Below, piece by piece: positions 41,521 to 52,697 of a DNA stretch of 64,000 nt. Source of the stretch: Leishmania infantum JPCM5. Taxonomy: Eukaryota; Euglenozoa; Kinetoplastea; Trypanosomatida; Trypanosomatidae. A model generated the notes under the pieces. The model worked only from the letters and a program-made list of their open reading frames with translations. It made no database searches and was not told the DNA's origin. The stretch lies in NCBI RefSeq assembly GCF_000002875.2, contig NC_009413.2, positions 1,059,823 through 1,123,822 of the forward strand. The letters run 5' to 3'. The number at the start of each line of letters is the position of its first letter. Position 1 is the stretch's first letter. The translations under genes and the position numbers were made by a program.

Positions 41521-42743
41521 AGGGACGGTGCCGATGTGTGTCTGCGTCGGTTGGTGAGGCGCCTGTTGTATGGCTGGCTCAAGTGTCTGCCTTTTTGTCT
41601 GCATGTTTTTTTTTTTTTCATGCCCAGTCCCTCCTCGCCTGCTTTGTGTACTCGTGTGGGTGCGGGCGCGTATGGCGCGCGAAAACACAGGAGATGATCG
41701 CCAATGAACTTGCACAAGCTCGCATTACACACACTGCGACTCGAAGAACAAGTGAGATACCGTCTTTTGTCGACTGCTCCAACCACCGTGCCTGCATCGG
41801 AGCACAACGCACTGCTGTGAGTACGTGCGAGTGAGACAGAAAGCGGGATAAGAGAAGAAAGGAAAGCCAATTTCAAGGGGTGCAGGCCGGCACACATAGA
41901 CAGGTGTTCGACAGCCATTGTTTGGTGTGGCGCACGTGAGAGGCACAAGGGCTGCAGAAGCGCGGCTGAGCCACCTCGCCATCGGGCCGTCTTGAGGCAG
42001 CCCAGTCGTGCTCTTGGCGCGGAACCCGTTTGATTCCATTGCGTGGAGCTGATGCTTGCCCCCATCATCATCCCTCCTGTTCGCCCTTCACCTCGCCTCT
42101 CCTTCCCTCTCTTCTCTTTTCTCGTCCCGTCTCGTCTTCCCCCTTGTGCTGTTCTCGCACTTTTCTTTCGATGTTTGTTGCCACATGCGTGCAGATTTTG
42201 CACCTGCCGTTCTTCAGCAACTCCTGTTCACTTTCTCTGCGTTCTTGCGTACTTCGTTTTACCACCTCGTGCGTACCTCAGCCCCCCCCCCCCGTACACG
42301 CACGTGCATCTGTTGACCTCATTGCTCAACTTTCTCTTTCACTTCTGTTTGTTTGCGCTTTAGTGCTGTTTCATCCGTCCCTCTCCCCACTCACTCCTAC
42401 CGCCCTCCCCTGTTTCAGGTTTTGCCTCACTGCCTTGTGACGCTTAGTCGCGCGCTCTCCAAGTCCCTCATTGCCTATCTGCGTGTGCATCCACACTCAC
42501 CCATACACAATCACCGTTTTCTACGACAACTGCTAAGGAAACATATACACCCCCTTTTCTTTTCGCTTGTGCGTTTAGCTTTCTCCCTTTTCTCTGTAGC
42601 GCTGCTGTCCCCCCCCCGTCAGCTGTTTCCCTCTCCTCCCTTTTGATTTTGTGTGTCTCTCTCTGTGCGTGCCTTCTCCCTTCCTCCCCTTGTCTCTCCG
42701 CTGCCGCCACGCGTTGGTTTGCGTGCGCATCAAAGGCGAGAAG
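41521..42743 (+). other. Intergenic spacer
   Basis: Starts with a T run near 41607-41619 and becomes CT-rich at 42060-42720, with ten C near 42281-42290. No gene is seen before the small ORF at 42744. Confidence 0.55.
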
Positions 42744-42947
42744 ATGAAAAAGAGCATTTCCCTCAAGGAATTCTCAACGACGCCGACGGTGTCCTACATG
42801 CTTAGCAAGGACGGCCACAATGTCGCCGCCGCGGCGGATGCGCAGAACCGCTCCATGAATCCGCCGCCGCAGCCGCTTCGCGTGGAGCGTCCGAAGCAGC
42901 AGCAACCGGTGCCGGACAGCGATGACACCATGTACGAGATGGAGTAA
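42744..42947 (+). CDS. Small hypothetical protein, 67 residues
   Basis: ATG at 42744 in the context GAGAAGATG, directly after a long CT-rich tract that suits trans-splicing. The predicted protein (MKKSISLKEF... ending DDTMYEME) is hydrophilic, with no signal peptide or membrane segment. A basic N-terminus is followed by a Pro/Gln-rich middle (NPPPQPLRVERP, KQQQPVP) and an acidic end. Third-position bases are mostly G or C, as in the confirmed genes and unlike spacer frames. I do not recognise it. Confidence 0.65.
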   Translation: MKKSISLKEFSTTPTVSYMLSKDGHNVAAAADAQNRSMNPPPQPLRVERPKQQQPVPDSDDTMYEME

Positions 42948-45586
42948 TGGCACTCTCAATGGTGAGGTGAGGCGATGCGCCGTAGACATGGCGTGCAGCC
43001 TACCGTCGGTACGAGAGATGGTGCTGTCAGTCTTGCGGATGCGTATGCGTGTGCGAGCATACAGAGCAGAGCCGTGCGCGGTAAGAGTGTGCCGCTAAAC
43101 TGTGAAACGGAACTCGAACAGGGGCCGTACAAGGCGAAGTAGGAATGGTTGCGTTCCCGTGAGGGGAGATGCACGATGCCGGGCCGATGGCGCGGTAGAA
43201 TGGTGTGCAGAGCCGTACAGATGCACAGAAATAGGACTGGAGCTGCCTCCCTTTATGCTTCCTTTGATTTATACGTTTGTGCACTCCATGGGACATGTCC
43301 TGTAAAGTGGCGAAGGCGTGCCGCACCGTCGAACACACTCGCCCCCCACCACCACCCCTCACACACACGCAAAGCATTTGCAGAAGATGAAACCCCATGT
43401 GACCGCAATATCCACTTTTATCTCCTGACAAGATGGGGGGAACTCGGTCAGTTGGACTTCCAAGCTGCACGAGGAGGCAGCGCCGAATACGACTGGCAGC
43501 ACGACCCGTGAGGAGAGACGTTCATGCGTAACACATCAACGCTCTTCCACACCAGGAGCACACCACTCAGGCTCCGGGGGGGGGGCTGGCCCCCGTCTAC
43601 GGGAGAAGACGTGTAGCAGATCGTGGCAGTAGACGTGCCTGCAAGCGGGCAGCAAGTGGCCAGGCCACGACGAGCGTGAAAGGCGTTGCAAAGCGCTTGT
43701 GCCAACAACGAAGTCCACCGCCAAGACAGCAACGACGGCAGCCGAAGCGGAACCGCGGGGCCCGCAATCGAGGGAAGCGCTAGCGGCAACAGCAGCCTCC
43801 TGTTCCTGCACGGCGCTCTCCTCACGCCGGCCTCCGATTGTTCCTCGGTGCAGGCTGGGTACTCCACGCTGAGGGGGGGGGGGGCAAATTCATCGATGAC
43901 AGTGCCAATCAGACTGGGGGCGCGGGAGAGGGCCACTACACAGAGTGAGTGCGAAACCGCCAGAGGCTACGGTGTGTGGGGGCTGTACACGGTCGCAGCT
44001 CAGCAGACGACCCGAACGGAGAATCAGGATGGCGCTCTGGGAACCACGACGGCTCAAACGCAAGTCCGCAGAACGGTGGAAGGGGCAGCCGCCAGCAAAG
44101 GTTCCGGACCCGCTGCCTGACAATGAGTTTTTTTTTTTCACAGCGAAGTACTCGACGCACGTAGAGCTTCGGGCGGCGATGTTGTGCTCGAAGTCCCTGA
44201 TGTCACAAAGGCTCGCGGGGCGTAGAGTCCCGATCATGCTCCTCGCACTGATCACGGAGCATTTCGCAACCGTGACAGCGCAGGCGAAGCACAACGGTGT
44301 CGGCAGAATCGGTAGAGGCCACTATCTGTAGCGGGTGTACGCGTGCACAGCAAACCTCCACTCTTCAGTGAGCGTTAGTGTGGTGCTCTTCTACATCGCA
44401 GGACCGCAAAACCGAGTGGCTGGCCTGTCGCGCAGCGTCGCAGATGTCCGTGGGCACCACGGGGATCATGCGTAGTGCGGCAGACGACTTGGCGTTGTCT
44501 TTGCTCAGAAGTACGTGTTCTCCGTTGTGCGAGCGTGCGCACGAAAGGCCGCCCACGCGATTGCCGCAACTCGGTCTGGGAGGTGGCAAACGTCCCTCAG
44601 CATTTTTCGGGAGGGGAGAGTTCCTTCAGCGCTGGCCGCGGGATGGGCGGCTGCAAGCGCAGCTATGGAGGAAGAGGCACTGCATGGATTCTAGACCGGT
44701 GCTGGGCCATGTCGCGCTACACCCGCCCCCTCACGGACGGCGATCTTATTGACCCGACAGCAATCTTCTATGCAGATAACGTCGAGCAGCGCACAACCGG
44801 CCAGCCAGGTTGTTTCCTCCAGCCTCCTTGCTCACCCCGATGCTGGGAGGACCGCCACCGACGTGCGACGCATACAGACGCAGATAGGCTCGGTCGAAAT
44901 GCAGAGCCGATACGCCCCCATGTGTAGGAACAACTAGGGGTGAGGGGACGAGGTCCGGCCCTTGGGTGCACGTCTGCTTAGCGGAGAAATGTGGCCCCGC
45001 GAGCACAGCGAGGGCACAACGAAATATGTCCACCTAAATGTGGCGGAATGCTGAAAACCGCATGCGGCCAGCAGAGGCGTCAGCAATGCACGTCACCCTC
45101 TTTTCAGCCCTTCAACTCCTTCTCTCCAGTCGCGCAACAAAGGCCGCGTTTCTCTGGCAGTAGCGCGTCTCACGGTAAATGCTGTTTGGAAAGAGGGGTG
45201 TTGGTGTGTGCCGGCGCAGTGCTTTGTGTGCATCTGCCCACTCAGCGTGTCCCGCAAGCGACTGCCTGCCCCTTCTCCCCTTTAGGGCTCCTCTTTCCCG
45301 ATGTACATGCTGCGCTGCACGTTGCACATGCTCCCCGCCCACCGCTCACACACTCCCTCTCCCCCTGTTCACGCTTCGCGGATGCGCGGCGAGTGCTGGC
45401 CTACTCCCCCGCCCCCTTCCCCTCTTTTCCTCCCGCCAGCCCTCCATCGCACCGGGTTTTCGCAGTCACGTTCCTCTGGGAGTGCGGGTGTAAAGGTACG
45501 TGTACATCGAGCCGAGCATTCGGAAACGGGAGAAGTACACGCGACGTGTCTGCCGGAGTCCGTTCCTCACTGAACTTGTAGCCATC
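42948..45586 (+). other. Atypical GC-rich spacer (2.6 kb), possible degenerate retroelement
   Basis: Unlike other spacers, 43440-45080 is not CT-rich on the + strand. It is GC-balanced, with G runs (about 43577-43586 and 43873-43884) and many short frames on both strands, none convincing. This could be a decayed insertion, perhaps in minus orientation, such as an ingi/L1Tc-related relic. I could not recognise reverse transcriptase or endonuclease motifs. A normal CT-rich tract resumes at about 45340-45440, with a candidate acceptor AG at 45438-45439. Confidence 0.4.
45438..45439 (+). promoter_or_regulatory. Candidate spliced-leader acceptor AG
   Basis: Follows CCCCTCTTTTCCTCCCGCC and lies about 148 bases before the methyltransferase start codon. 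Confidence 0.45.
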
Positions 45587-47491
45587 ATGAGTCGTAATCA
45601 GAGCCGCAAGGGCGGCAGCAAGCGCAGCCGCGCAGACGAGTGGATGACCGACGCACGCGACCCGGCAGCGTTGCAGAACACGGCTTTTGAAGCGTACTAC
45701 AAGGGCAACGTCATCCCTGCATCGGAGTGGGAAGCGTTCATGGCGTGCCTGCAGACGGGGCTGCCCATGTCGATCCGGTTCAACTGCGCAGTGCCACAGG
45801 TGGACGCCGTGGACGCGTTCGTCACGCAGCACCTCTCTGAAGTCTTCGAGAGCAAGCGAATCCCGTTCTTCCCGGCGCAGCGAGCGATTCAGTTTGGCGT
45901 CAGCCGCGGCGACTTGAAGCGCAAGAAGGCGAACCGGACGTTGAAGAGGATTGTCTCCGCGATGAACGAGGGCGGATACCTGACTCGACAGGAGACCGTT
46001 AGCATGCTGCCTCCTCTCCTGCTGCAGGTGGGGCCTGGGATGCGGGTGCTGGACATGTGCGCTGCGCCGGGAAGCAAGACATCGCAGCTCCTCGAGCTCC
46101 TCCTGACCGGCGAGTCCGAGAGGGGAGTTGTGGTGGCGAACGACGCCAAAGCTTCTCGCTTGGACGTGCTGCACCATCAAACGAACCGTGCCGCTGGCGC
46201 ACATCTCCACCTCATCATCACAAACACAGACGCCACGCGCTTTCCTTTGCTGCCACCCGCGGAGCGCTTCGATCGCGTCTTGTGCGACGTGATGTGCTCC
46301 GGTGATGGAACGCTGCGCAAGTCCATCGATATGTGGCCTCGCTGGGACTCTCTCCAGGGGGCCAACCTACACCACACCCAGATGCGCGTGTTGCTGCGCG
46401 GCATGGCGTCTTGCAAGTCGGGTGGAATTGTGGTGTACTCAACCTGCAGCCTCAACCCCGTCGAGGACGAAGCAGTCGTGTCCGCCTGCCTGGCGCAGAC
46501 GAAGGGCACCTTCGAGCTGATAGACCCTACGCCGCTGCTACACGGGCTCTGCGCTTCGCCTGGCATGACTTCATGGACCGTCACCACACGCGACCTCACC
46601 ACAGCGCTGCACAACTACGAGGACGCGAAGGCATTCATGGAGGCCCAGACGGATCGCTGCACTTTTCAGTACGCACCGAGCATGTTCGCGAACACCGAGC
46701 TGCTCGTGGATCAGCACATTGAGCGCACCCGCCGCATCCTGCCCCACACGCAGGACACCGGCGGCTTCTTTGTGGCGGCGCTGCGTTGTGTCGCGGCAGT
46801 GCCGGAGGATGCGCGTGCGAGGGCTGAGTCGGCCTCTGATGCGAAGAGGACGGAGGCGCCCTTGAAACCCCTCTCTGCTGGTATGCGGGCGACCCTGCAG
46901 AAGGCGCTCGCGCTGCCTGACACGTTCCCCTTTGACCACCTCATCGTGCGCAACGAGGAGGCGCGTGACCAGAAGGTTTACCTGGCCAACTCGGACGCCA
47001 TTTCGCTCAGCCAGCAGCTGGGCTGTCGCGTCGTGCACGTCGGCTCGAAGGTGTTCGAGTCCGTGCTAAAGTACAGCAATGAAAAGCTGCGCTTCTGCAC
47101 AGACGGCGTGGCCGACCTCGTGCCCTTTCTGCCCTCCAAGTTCCTTGTCTCGGTGACGCCGTCCCTGCTGCTGGAGCTGGCTGCGGAGACGCCGATGCCG
47201 TACGCCGATTTTAGCGCCAAGACCGGACAGCTCATCGAGGAGCTGCCACCGAGCTTTGTCCTCACCACCTCCTGGGCGGTCGGGGGGCCTATCTACGTAG
47301 CTGCAGAGAAGTCGACGATGCTGGGCAAGCTTGTTGCGCACGTAGCAGGCTGGCAAGTGACAGTGTGCAAGCTGGCTTTGGACCTACCACTGGTGGAGTC
47401 GGTGGAGGAGAGGCAGGAGGACGCTGCAGAGGAGGGCGGCGCGACCAGAGAGAACGCCTCCGCGCTGGCAGCAGATGCGGCGACGCACTAA
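45587..47491 (+). CDS. NSUN2/Trm4-type RNA (cytosine-5) methyltransferase
   Basis: A 634-residue SAM-dependent enzyme expected to methylate C5 of cytosines in tRNA. The AdoMet-binding motif is MCAAPGSKT (157-165). Motif IV reads DVMCSGDGT (234-242), with the product-release cysteine C237; the proline usual before this cysteine is replaced by methionine. Motif VI is YSTCSLNPVEDE, with the nucleophilic cysteine C287. The RKG-, KR-rich N-terminus (RNQSRKGGSKRSR) could be a nuclear or RNA-binding tail. The C-terminal 250 residues include the extension typical of NSUN2/Trm4 rather than of bacterial RsmB-like enzymes. The start MSRNQSRK at 45587 follows the acceptor and poly-pyrimidine tract; the upstream open frame from 45500 lacks these features. 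Substrate identity is inferred from family. Confidence 0.93.
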   Translation: MSRNQSRKGGSKRSRADEWMTDARDPAALQNTAFEAYYKGNVIPASEWEAFMACLQTGLPMSIRFNCAVPQVDAVDAFVTQHLSEVFESKRIPFFPAQRAIQFGVSRGDLKRKKANRTLKRIVSAMNEGGYLTRQETVSMLPPLLLQVGPGMRVLDMCAAPGSKTSQLLELLLTGESERGVVVANDAKASRLDVLHHQTNRAAGAHLHLIITNTDATRFPLLPPAERFDRVLCDVMCSGDGTLRKSIDMWPRWDSLQGANLHHTQMRVLLRGMASCKSGGIVVYSTCSLNPVEDEAVVSACLAQTKGTFELIDPTPLLHGLCASPGMTSWTVTTRDLTTALHNYEDAKAFMEAQTDRCTFQYAPSMFANTELLVDQHIERTRRILPHTQDTGGFFVAALRCVAAVPEDARARAESASDAKRTEAPLKPLSAGMRATLQKALALPDTFPFDHLIVRNEEARDQKVYLANSDAISLSQQLGCRVVHVGSKVFESVLKYSNEKLRFCTDGVADLVPFLPSKFLVSVTPSLLLELAAETPMPYADFSAKTGQLIEELPPSFVLTTSWAVGGPIYVAAEKSTMLGKLVAHVAGWQVTVCKLALDLPLVESVEERQEDAAEEGGATRENASALAADAATH

Positions 47492-50075
47492 AAAGACGGT
47501 TAATGCAGCAGTGGCACAGCGCATCTTCAACTGCCTCTCCTTTTCTCTCCGTTTCCTTTCTCCTGTGCTCGCATACGGATGTGCGCGGCTGCACACTTCT
47601 GTGCTGCTGGTCGCAGGGGGCAAAAGTGAGAGGAGAAGCGGAGGTGAAGTAAAGGCCGTGCTTTTCTGCACACGCAGAGCGGTTGCGTACAGTGGCGGAA
47701 GCGCAGAAGGGAGAGTAGTGGGCATGTGCAGCGGCCACACGAAGACGGAAGAGGACGGTGACGGGCCTCGTGCAGAATGCCGCCACCCCAATGAGACGAA
47801 GCTCAGAAAAGACTTGCCTTGAAGCGCTCACGTAATAGGTGGAAGGAGGGATGGAGTGCGTGTACGCAAGTGTTCTAGGTGCACGTGGAGAGATGGCAGC
47901 CATGCGACGGCGTAGAGGGAGGAGGGAGGTGAAGATTCCAACCGCAGAAGATCCCTGATGGTGCGACGAGGATATCCGAGAGGAGGAGGCGCCGATGCGA
48001 ACACAGACGAACATCAAAGTCTTCTCGGTAGTTCATGCATCTGCCGTGAACCCTCGCCAAGGTTGTGGACTGCGATGGACGAGTCTAGTGTGTTCCAGCC
48101 TGCGCTTTCCCGACCCTCACCCCTCTGCACCCATCGCCCGATCACGACATGCTGTGCAGGTTGTCTTTTTTCTTCGTGCCCCCTCCGTGTTTGTCTCGCT
48201 GCGCACGAGAACACACTCACTCAACAGTTTCAGGGGTGCCTCCGCGCTAGGGTCTCGCCATAGTCTGTCCCCCCCCCTCCCTTGCCCTTCGCTCTCTTTT
48301 TCTGGCGGGTGTGTTTGTGTTTCCTGGGAGGAGGGTTGAAGCTACCAGAGTGCGCGTGTAGGCTTTGGCCACTTTCTCCTCCTCATGGGCAGCGGTGAGG
48401 TGTACGGGTAAGAATCCGGCAAGCGCGCGAAGGCGCTCGCTCGCTTCAACGACACGATAAGCGAAAAGGAAATTAGAAAGAGAAAATGCACCATTCCTAA
48501 GACTTAACACGTGCCACGGTCGCATATGGAGAACAAGCGTACGGACTCGGGCGAAGACCGCATTGAGCGAACAAGGGCAACGGAAGTGGCGCGTGCATGG
48601 GTGGTGAAGGGTGACCGGTCATACTGGGGCGCGCATGTTCGGTGTCCTATCCTCTCCGCTCTCGGAGCATGGGTGCATAGGTGACAGGAGACGGGCAAGA
48701 CACCGGCGTGCACTGCAGGCGTACCGCAACACTCCCTGCGCATCCACTTTGTTGTCGAGAGAGAAAACAAGGCGAATGCCGCTGCTGCCCTTACGTTCGC
48801 GCACGCACACGCGGGGATGAGGTTTTCGTGCGTGTGCTTGGGCGGGGGAGGAGGGAGGCCTGCTGCCCTCTCTCTTTTTTTCGTCACCATGGCAGAAGAA
48901 GACAGCAAAGATGCGCACGCTGTCAGTTTTGCGCAGCGTGTGCGCATGTGTCTGAGCTGAGTACACCGTGCGCTCTCTTTCGCCGCACTCTCTCTCGTCT
49001 CGACCCCTTCTCTTGTCCTTCTCTCTCTGTCTCCTCCTCGTTTACTCGCTGCACACGGTGCACCTATCTGTGTGTACCCGGCCGCTTTAGCGACAGCTCC
49101 CGAAAAGCTCCGCGAGTGTGCACGCGTGTCTGTGTCCGTGTGCGTGTGCCCTGTGACCTTCATACGCATTACCATCACCTCTTCTTACACGGCCAGCCCT
49201 CACCTTCTTTGCTTGTGTGCTCTACTCGCCCTAAACCCCTTGTAGAGCTCACTGAGCGCCGTTTATTCATCGTTCACGGGGACTAGCGGTGCTGCACAGT
49301 TGGGACCGCGTGCAGGCCTGCGAACGCCTCCACGCTCCTCCTTCTCCCAGCTCCGCGACATCGATCTGCCGGCTTCCTCACCCGACGGTGCCGCGGTACT
49401 AGTGACGGCGTCCGCTTGCTCGTACCCTAAAAAGTGTGTGCGTGTGGAGGAAGGCCCTGCCCCGCCTCTGGAGGGAACAAGGCGCATCAAGGGCGAGGGA
49501 CGCTTTCGTTCACAATCTCTTGCCCTGCATGTGTGTATGTTTCGGTGTGTCTGTGCGCTACCCTAGCTACGCAGTTGTTGTTCATCTCTGTTTCGTCTCC
49601 ACGTCGTGCTTGTGCATTTTTATTCTCCTTGTGGAACTGTCTTGTTGCTTGGCGCTGCGTAAAGGGGACGAATAAGGCTAAGGGCGGTAGGAGTGCGAAG
49701 GGAACGTAGGTGTGTGAGTGTGTGTGGAGCCACAGCGACAAGCGCCTGAGGCGACACCCCCTCTTCTCCGCTCTTTCTCGCCGCCCTTTGCTTTCTCTTT
49801 GACTGTTTCTCCGTTTTTCCCTATTCGTGCACGGCGTGCCCGTGTGTGTGCCTGTGCCTGTGACACCATCTGTGCATCAGCGTGTGCTAGTCGGTGCGTG
49901 GGCCCGTCGGTAGCTCCTTGTTCCTCAGCGGAAGGAGGCTTTCGCGCGCGCTTTCTTTCGGCCTGTTCTTCTCCCCCCCCTCCCCCACCAGCACACAGCC
50001 TCCTCCTTCGTTTTCTTTGGCGCTCTGTGCTGGTGCCTCCCCATCCCGCTATCACTCTCTCTCCATTCCTTCACC
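47492..50075 (+). other. Intergenic spacer
   Basis: Mixed GC-rich and CT-rich sequence. CT tracts at about 48980-49040 and 49960-50060 are the strongest; the second contains a candidate acceptor AG near 49990. The 201-codon frame at 48681-49286 looks like spacer. No gene is seen. Confidence 0.5.
49990..49991 (+). promoter_or_regulatory. Candidate spliced-leader acceptor AG for CTR9
   Basis: Follows CTTCTCCCCCCCTCCCCCACC, about 85 bases before the CTR9 start codon; a second AG lies at about 49997. Confidence 0.45.
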
Positions 50076-52697
50076 ATGACGGCGGTAGCAGCCACGACAA
50101 GCATCACGACGACGCGGGCGTTGGACGAATTCCGCAGCGGTAATGTGGATACGGCGCAGCTCATACTAGAAGAGGCGGCCAAGTCCGAGCATAATGTGAA
50201 TGAGCTGCTGTCAATCCACTGCCTGCGCGCCACCTTGGCTGCGATGAAGGGCAGCATGGACGTCACGGCCATCACTGCGCAGCTCGCTCCCGGCGAGCCG
50301 GTGCGGGTGCCGGTGCAGAGCTACTTAGAAGGCATTGCCGCCATGGCGCGCGGCGATCTGACCACGGCACGAAGGCGGCTGGAGACGGCAGTGGAGCGGT
50401 GCGAGGGCTTTGGCGCCGCCATGGTGTGTCTCGCCGCCGTGTACTACCTCACTAGCCAATATGAGAAGAGCTACGCGCAGTACTGCTACACGTTGAAGAT
50501 GTTCGGCTCCGAGAAGACGCCGCCGGTGGTGCGGGTAGGAATGGGCCTGTGCGCCTTCCGGCTGCAGCGACTCGTGGATGCCCGGCGCATCCTTGAGCGC
50601 GCCATCGAGGTGCAGCCGGATGATGAGCTCGCGTGGCTGGGCCTGCTGGCCGTCTACATTAACCTTCGCATGCTGCCACAGATCCACACGGCCGTGATGC
50701 GTCTCAAGCAGTTGATGCCTCAGAACACGACGGTGCTGCTGAAAGTGTGCGACTTAGTCTACTTCCGCTCCTTGGAGGACGGGCGGCTGAAGAGCTCCAT
50801 GGGGCGGCTGCGTAGTCTGCTGCGGTATGTGCGGCAGACGGCCTCGCCTGAGGAAATGGCACTGGTCGACTTCCACGAGGGCCGGCTGCTGCTCGCCTGT
50901 GGCGAGGTGGCGGCGGCGCAGCCGCTCCTAGAATCCGCTGTGCGTGCGAACCCGAACCTCCTAGCCGCCCGTATCCACTACGCCCGACTACTGATGCACT
51001 CCAACCGCCACGCCGACGCGGAGACGCTGCTGACGGAGGTGAACAGGACATGGCCCAACGAGAAGGAGGTGCTACAGATGCTCGCCATTCTTGCCACACG
51101 GGCTGGCCGACACAGCGAGGCCCTTCGCTACAGTCACACACTAACTATGACGGTGGCGCAGGGCGACGTGAACTCGTGGGCGTTGGCCGCCGTATGTTCC
51201 CGTCTAGACACCGAGCACTGCAGGCGGATCTGCGCGCACGTGCGTGCCGTTCAGCGGGAGCTGAAACTGCCCTCTAGCTGGAAGCTGAGCGCCAACCTCG
51301 CCATCCTGTCAGGAGATGTGGAGGCGGTGCAAGGCATCGTGGACGCGGAGCTAGGGGCGGCCTTTCTCATGTCCAACACCGCAGTGGACGTTTCCTATGT
51401 GCCGCTGTTGTACAACCTGGCCCTTCTGCTTGAGAAGCGGGAGCTGGCGCGCGCACGTCAACTTTACGTGTACCTCGTCAAGCACCACAGCACCTTTGCT
51501 GCACCCTACTACCGCCTGCATTTCCTGGCGAAGGAGGCAGGCCAGCTGCAGCAGGCCATGGCGTGGCTCCAGTGGCTGCTGAAGGTGCACCCGATGGAGG
51601 CCGCGGCCCAGACGTGCATGGCGCAGCTGTACATGGAGACGTCAAGCGCGAAGGAGGCGCTGGCTATCTTTAAGAAGGTTAACGCCTCCGAGCTGCAGCT
51701 TCCTGTTGCACTGGCCGTCGGTGCCACCTCTCTGCAGGCGTGCCAGCAATCGTCCTCGCAGTGGCCGAAGCTGCTCGCCTCGGCGCGCTCCTTTTACCGG
51801 GAGGCCCTCGCCAAGGACCCACGCAACATTCTCGCAGCTCACGGCTACGCGTGTTGCGACGGGCTGGAGCGGCGCGGCGACGCCGCTGAAGCGATGCTGA
51901 ACAGCGTGAGTGAGGTGACCCCGCTCTCCACCGTGCCGACAAGCAACGTCGACGCGCACCGCGCCAACGTGAAGATGCTCAGCCACGGCTACAAGCAGGC
52001 CGCGGACTACTTTTCGCGCATGCCGACGCGCACATCGGAGCAGGACGCGATGTACTCGTACTGCGTGGCTACCGAGGGGCGGTACGCGGAGGCCCTAGAG
52101 TTGATCCACGCCGCCTCCATCAAGGCACCAGGTGAGGATCCGATGCTGGTGTACAATACAGCCCTGCTGCACTTCATGGCCTTCGTTGACGGGCTGAAAG
52201 GCACCCGCGCCCTTACGGCGGCGCAGGGTGAGTCGCTTCTCTCCCACCTCGAGGCCGGGCAGCAGGGCACCACTTCCCTGGATGGCATCAAGGGCAAGTA
52301 CGAGTTGATGAGTCGCGCCAAGCGCTACCTTCGATCCATCAGCGCCTACTGCGAGCGCCACCGTGCCACCGTGCACACGCTTGTGGAGGCTGGAGAGCAG
52401 CGGGCGAAGGAGCTGGCGCAGTCGGCGGAGGGATGGCGGCGCGTTTTCGCGTCGCACAAGGGGGAGCAGGAGCGCCGACAAGAGGAAGAGGAATTGGCGG
52501 AGCACCAGAAGGCGGAGGAGCGCAAGCTGGCGGAGGCAGACGTGTATGCACGCTTTCGCCAAAGCCGAATTCAGCAACCGGCGGTGCTGCTGAACGCAGA
52601 TTTGCTTGCAGCGACGATGGCGGATGCCTTGCAGGACACGATGCCGGTAGACAAACCGCCAGCGGCGCTGGGGGAAGAGGAGTATGGGATGCCGTAA
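50076..52697 (+). CDS. CTR9: CTR9-like TPR protein, Paf1 complex subunit
   Basis: An 873-residue protein starting at MTAVAATT. It consists almost wholly of tetratricopeptide-type helical repeats, such as ALRLQRLVDARRILERAIEV-like units, from about residue 20 to 740. These are followed by a charged helical C-terminus (RQEEEELAEHQKAEERKLAE) and the tail motif DVYARFRQSRI. This layout, TPR array then acidic coiled-coil tail, is that of CTR9, the scaffold of the Paf1 complex that assists RNA polymerase II elongation. It is shorter than yeast or human CTR9 (about 1,100 residues). T. brucei has a reported CTR9 (from memory). Another TPR scaffold is possible but less likely. Confidence 0.88.
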   Translation: MTAVAATTSITTTRALDEFRSGNVDTAQLILEEAAKSEHNVNELLSIHCLRATLAAMKGSMDVTAITAQLAPGEPVRVPVQSYLEGIAAMARGDLTTARRRLETAVERCEGFGAAMVCLAAVYYLTSQYEKSYAQYCYTLKMFGSEKTPPVVRVGMGLCAFRLQRLVDARRILERAIEVQPDDELAWLGLLAVYINLRMLPQIHTAVMRLKQLMPQNTTVLLKVCDLVYFRSLEDGRLKSSMGRLRSLLRYVRQTASPEEMALVDFHEGRLLLACGEVAAAQPLLESAVRANPNLLAARIHYARLLMHSNRHADAETLLTEVNRTWPNEKEVLQMLAILATRAGRHSEALRYSHTLTMTVAQGDVNSWALAAVCSRLDTEHCRRICAHVRAVQRELKLPSSWKLSANLAILSGDVEAVQGIVDAELGAAFLMSNTAVDVSYVPLLYNLALLLEKRELARARQLYVYLVKHHSTFAAPYYRLHFLAKEAGQLQQAMAWLQWLLKVHPMEAAAQTCMAQLYMETSSAKEALAIFKKVNASELQLPVALAVGATSLQACQQSSSQWPKLLASARSFYREALAKDPRNILAAHGYACCDGLERRGDAAEAMLNSVSEVTPLSTVPTSNVDAHRANVKMLSHGYKQAADYFSRMPTRTSEQDAMYSYCVATEGRYAEALELIHAASIKAPGEDPMLVYNTALLHFMAFVDGLKGTRALTAAQGESLLSHLEAGQQGTTSLDGIKGKYELMSRAKRYLRSISAYCERHRATVHTLVEAGEQRAKELAQSAEGWRRVFASHKGEQERRQEEEELAEHQKAEERKLAEADVYARFRQSRIQQPAVLLNADLLAATMADALQDTMPVDKPPAALGEEEYGMP

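Noticed and set aside
43448..43936. Minus-strand frame of 162 codons as a reverse transcriptase remnant
   Set aside because: I found no RT or endonuclease motif; kept only as an unexplained island.
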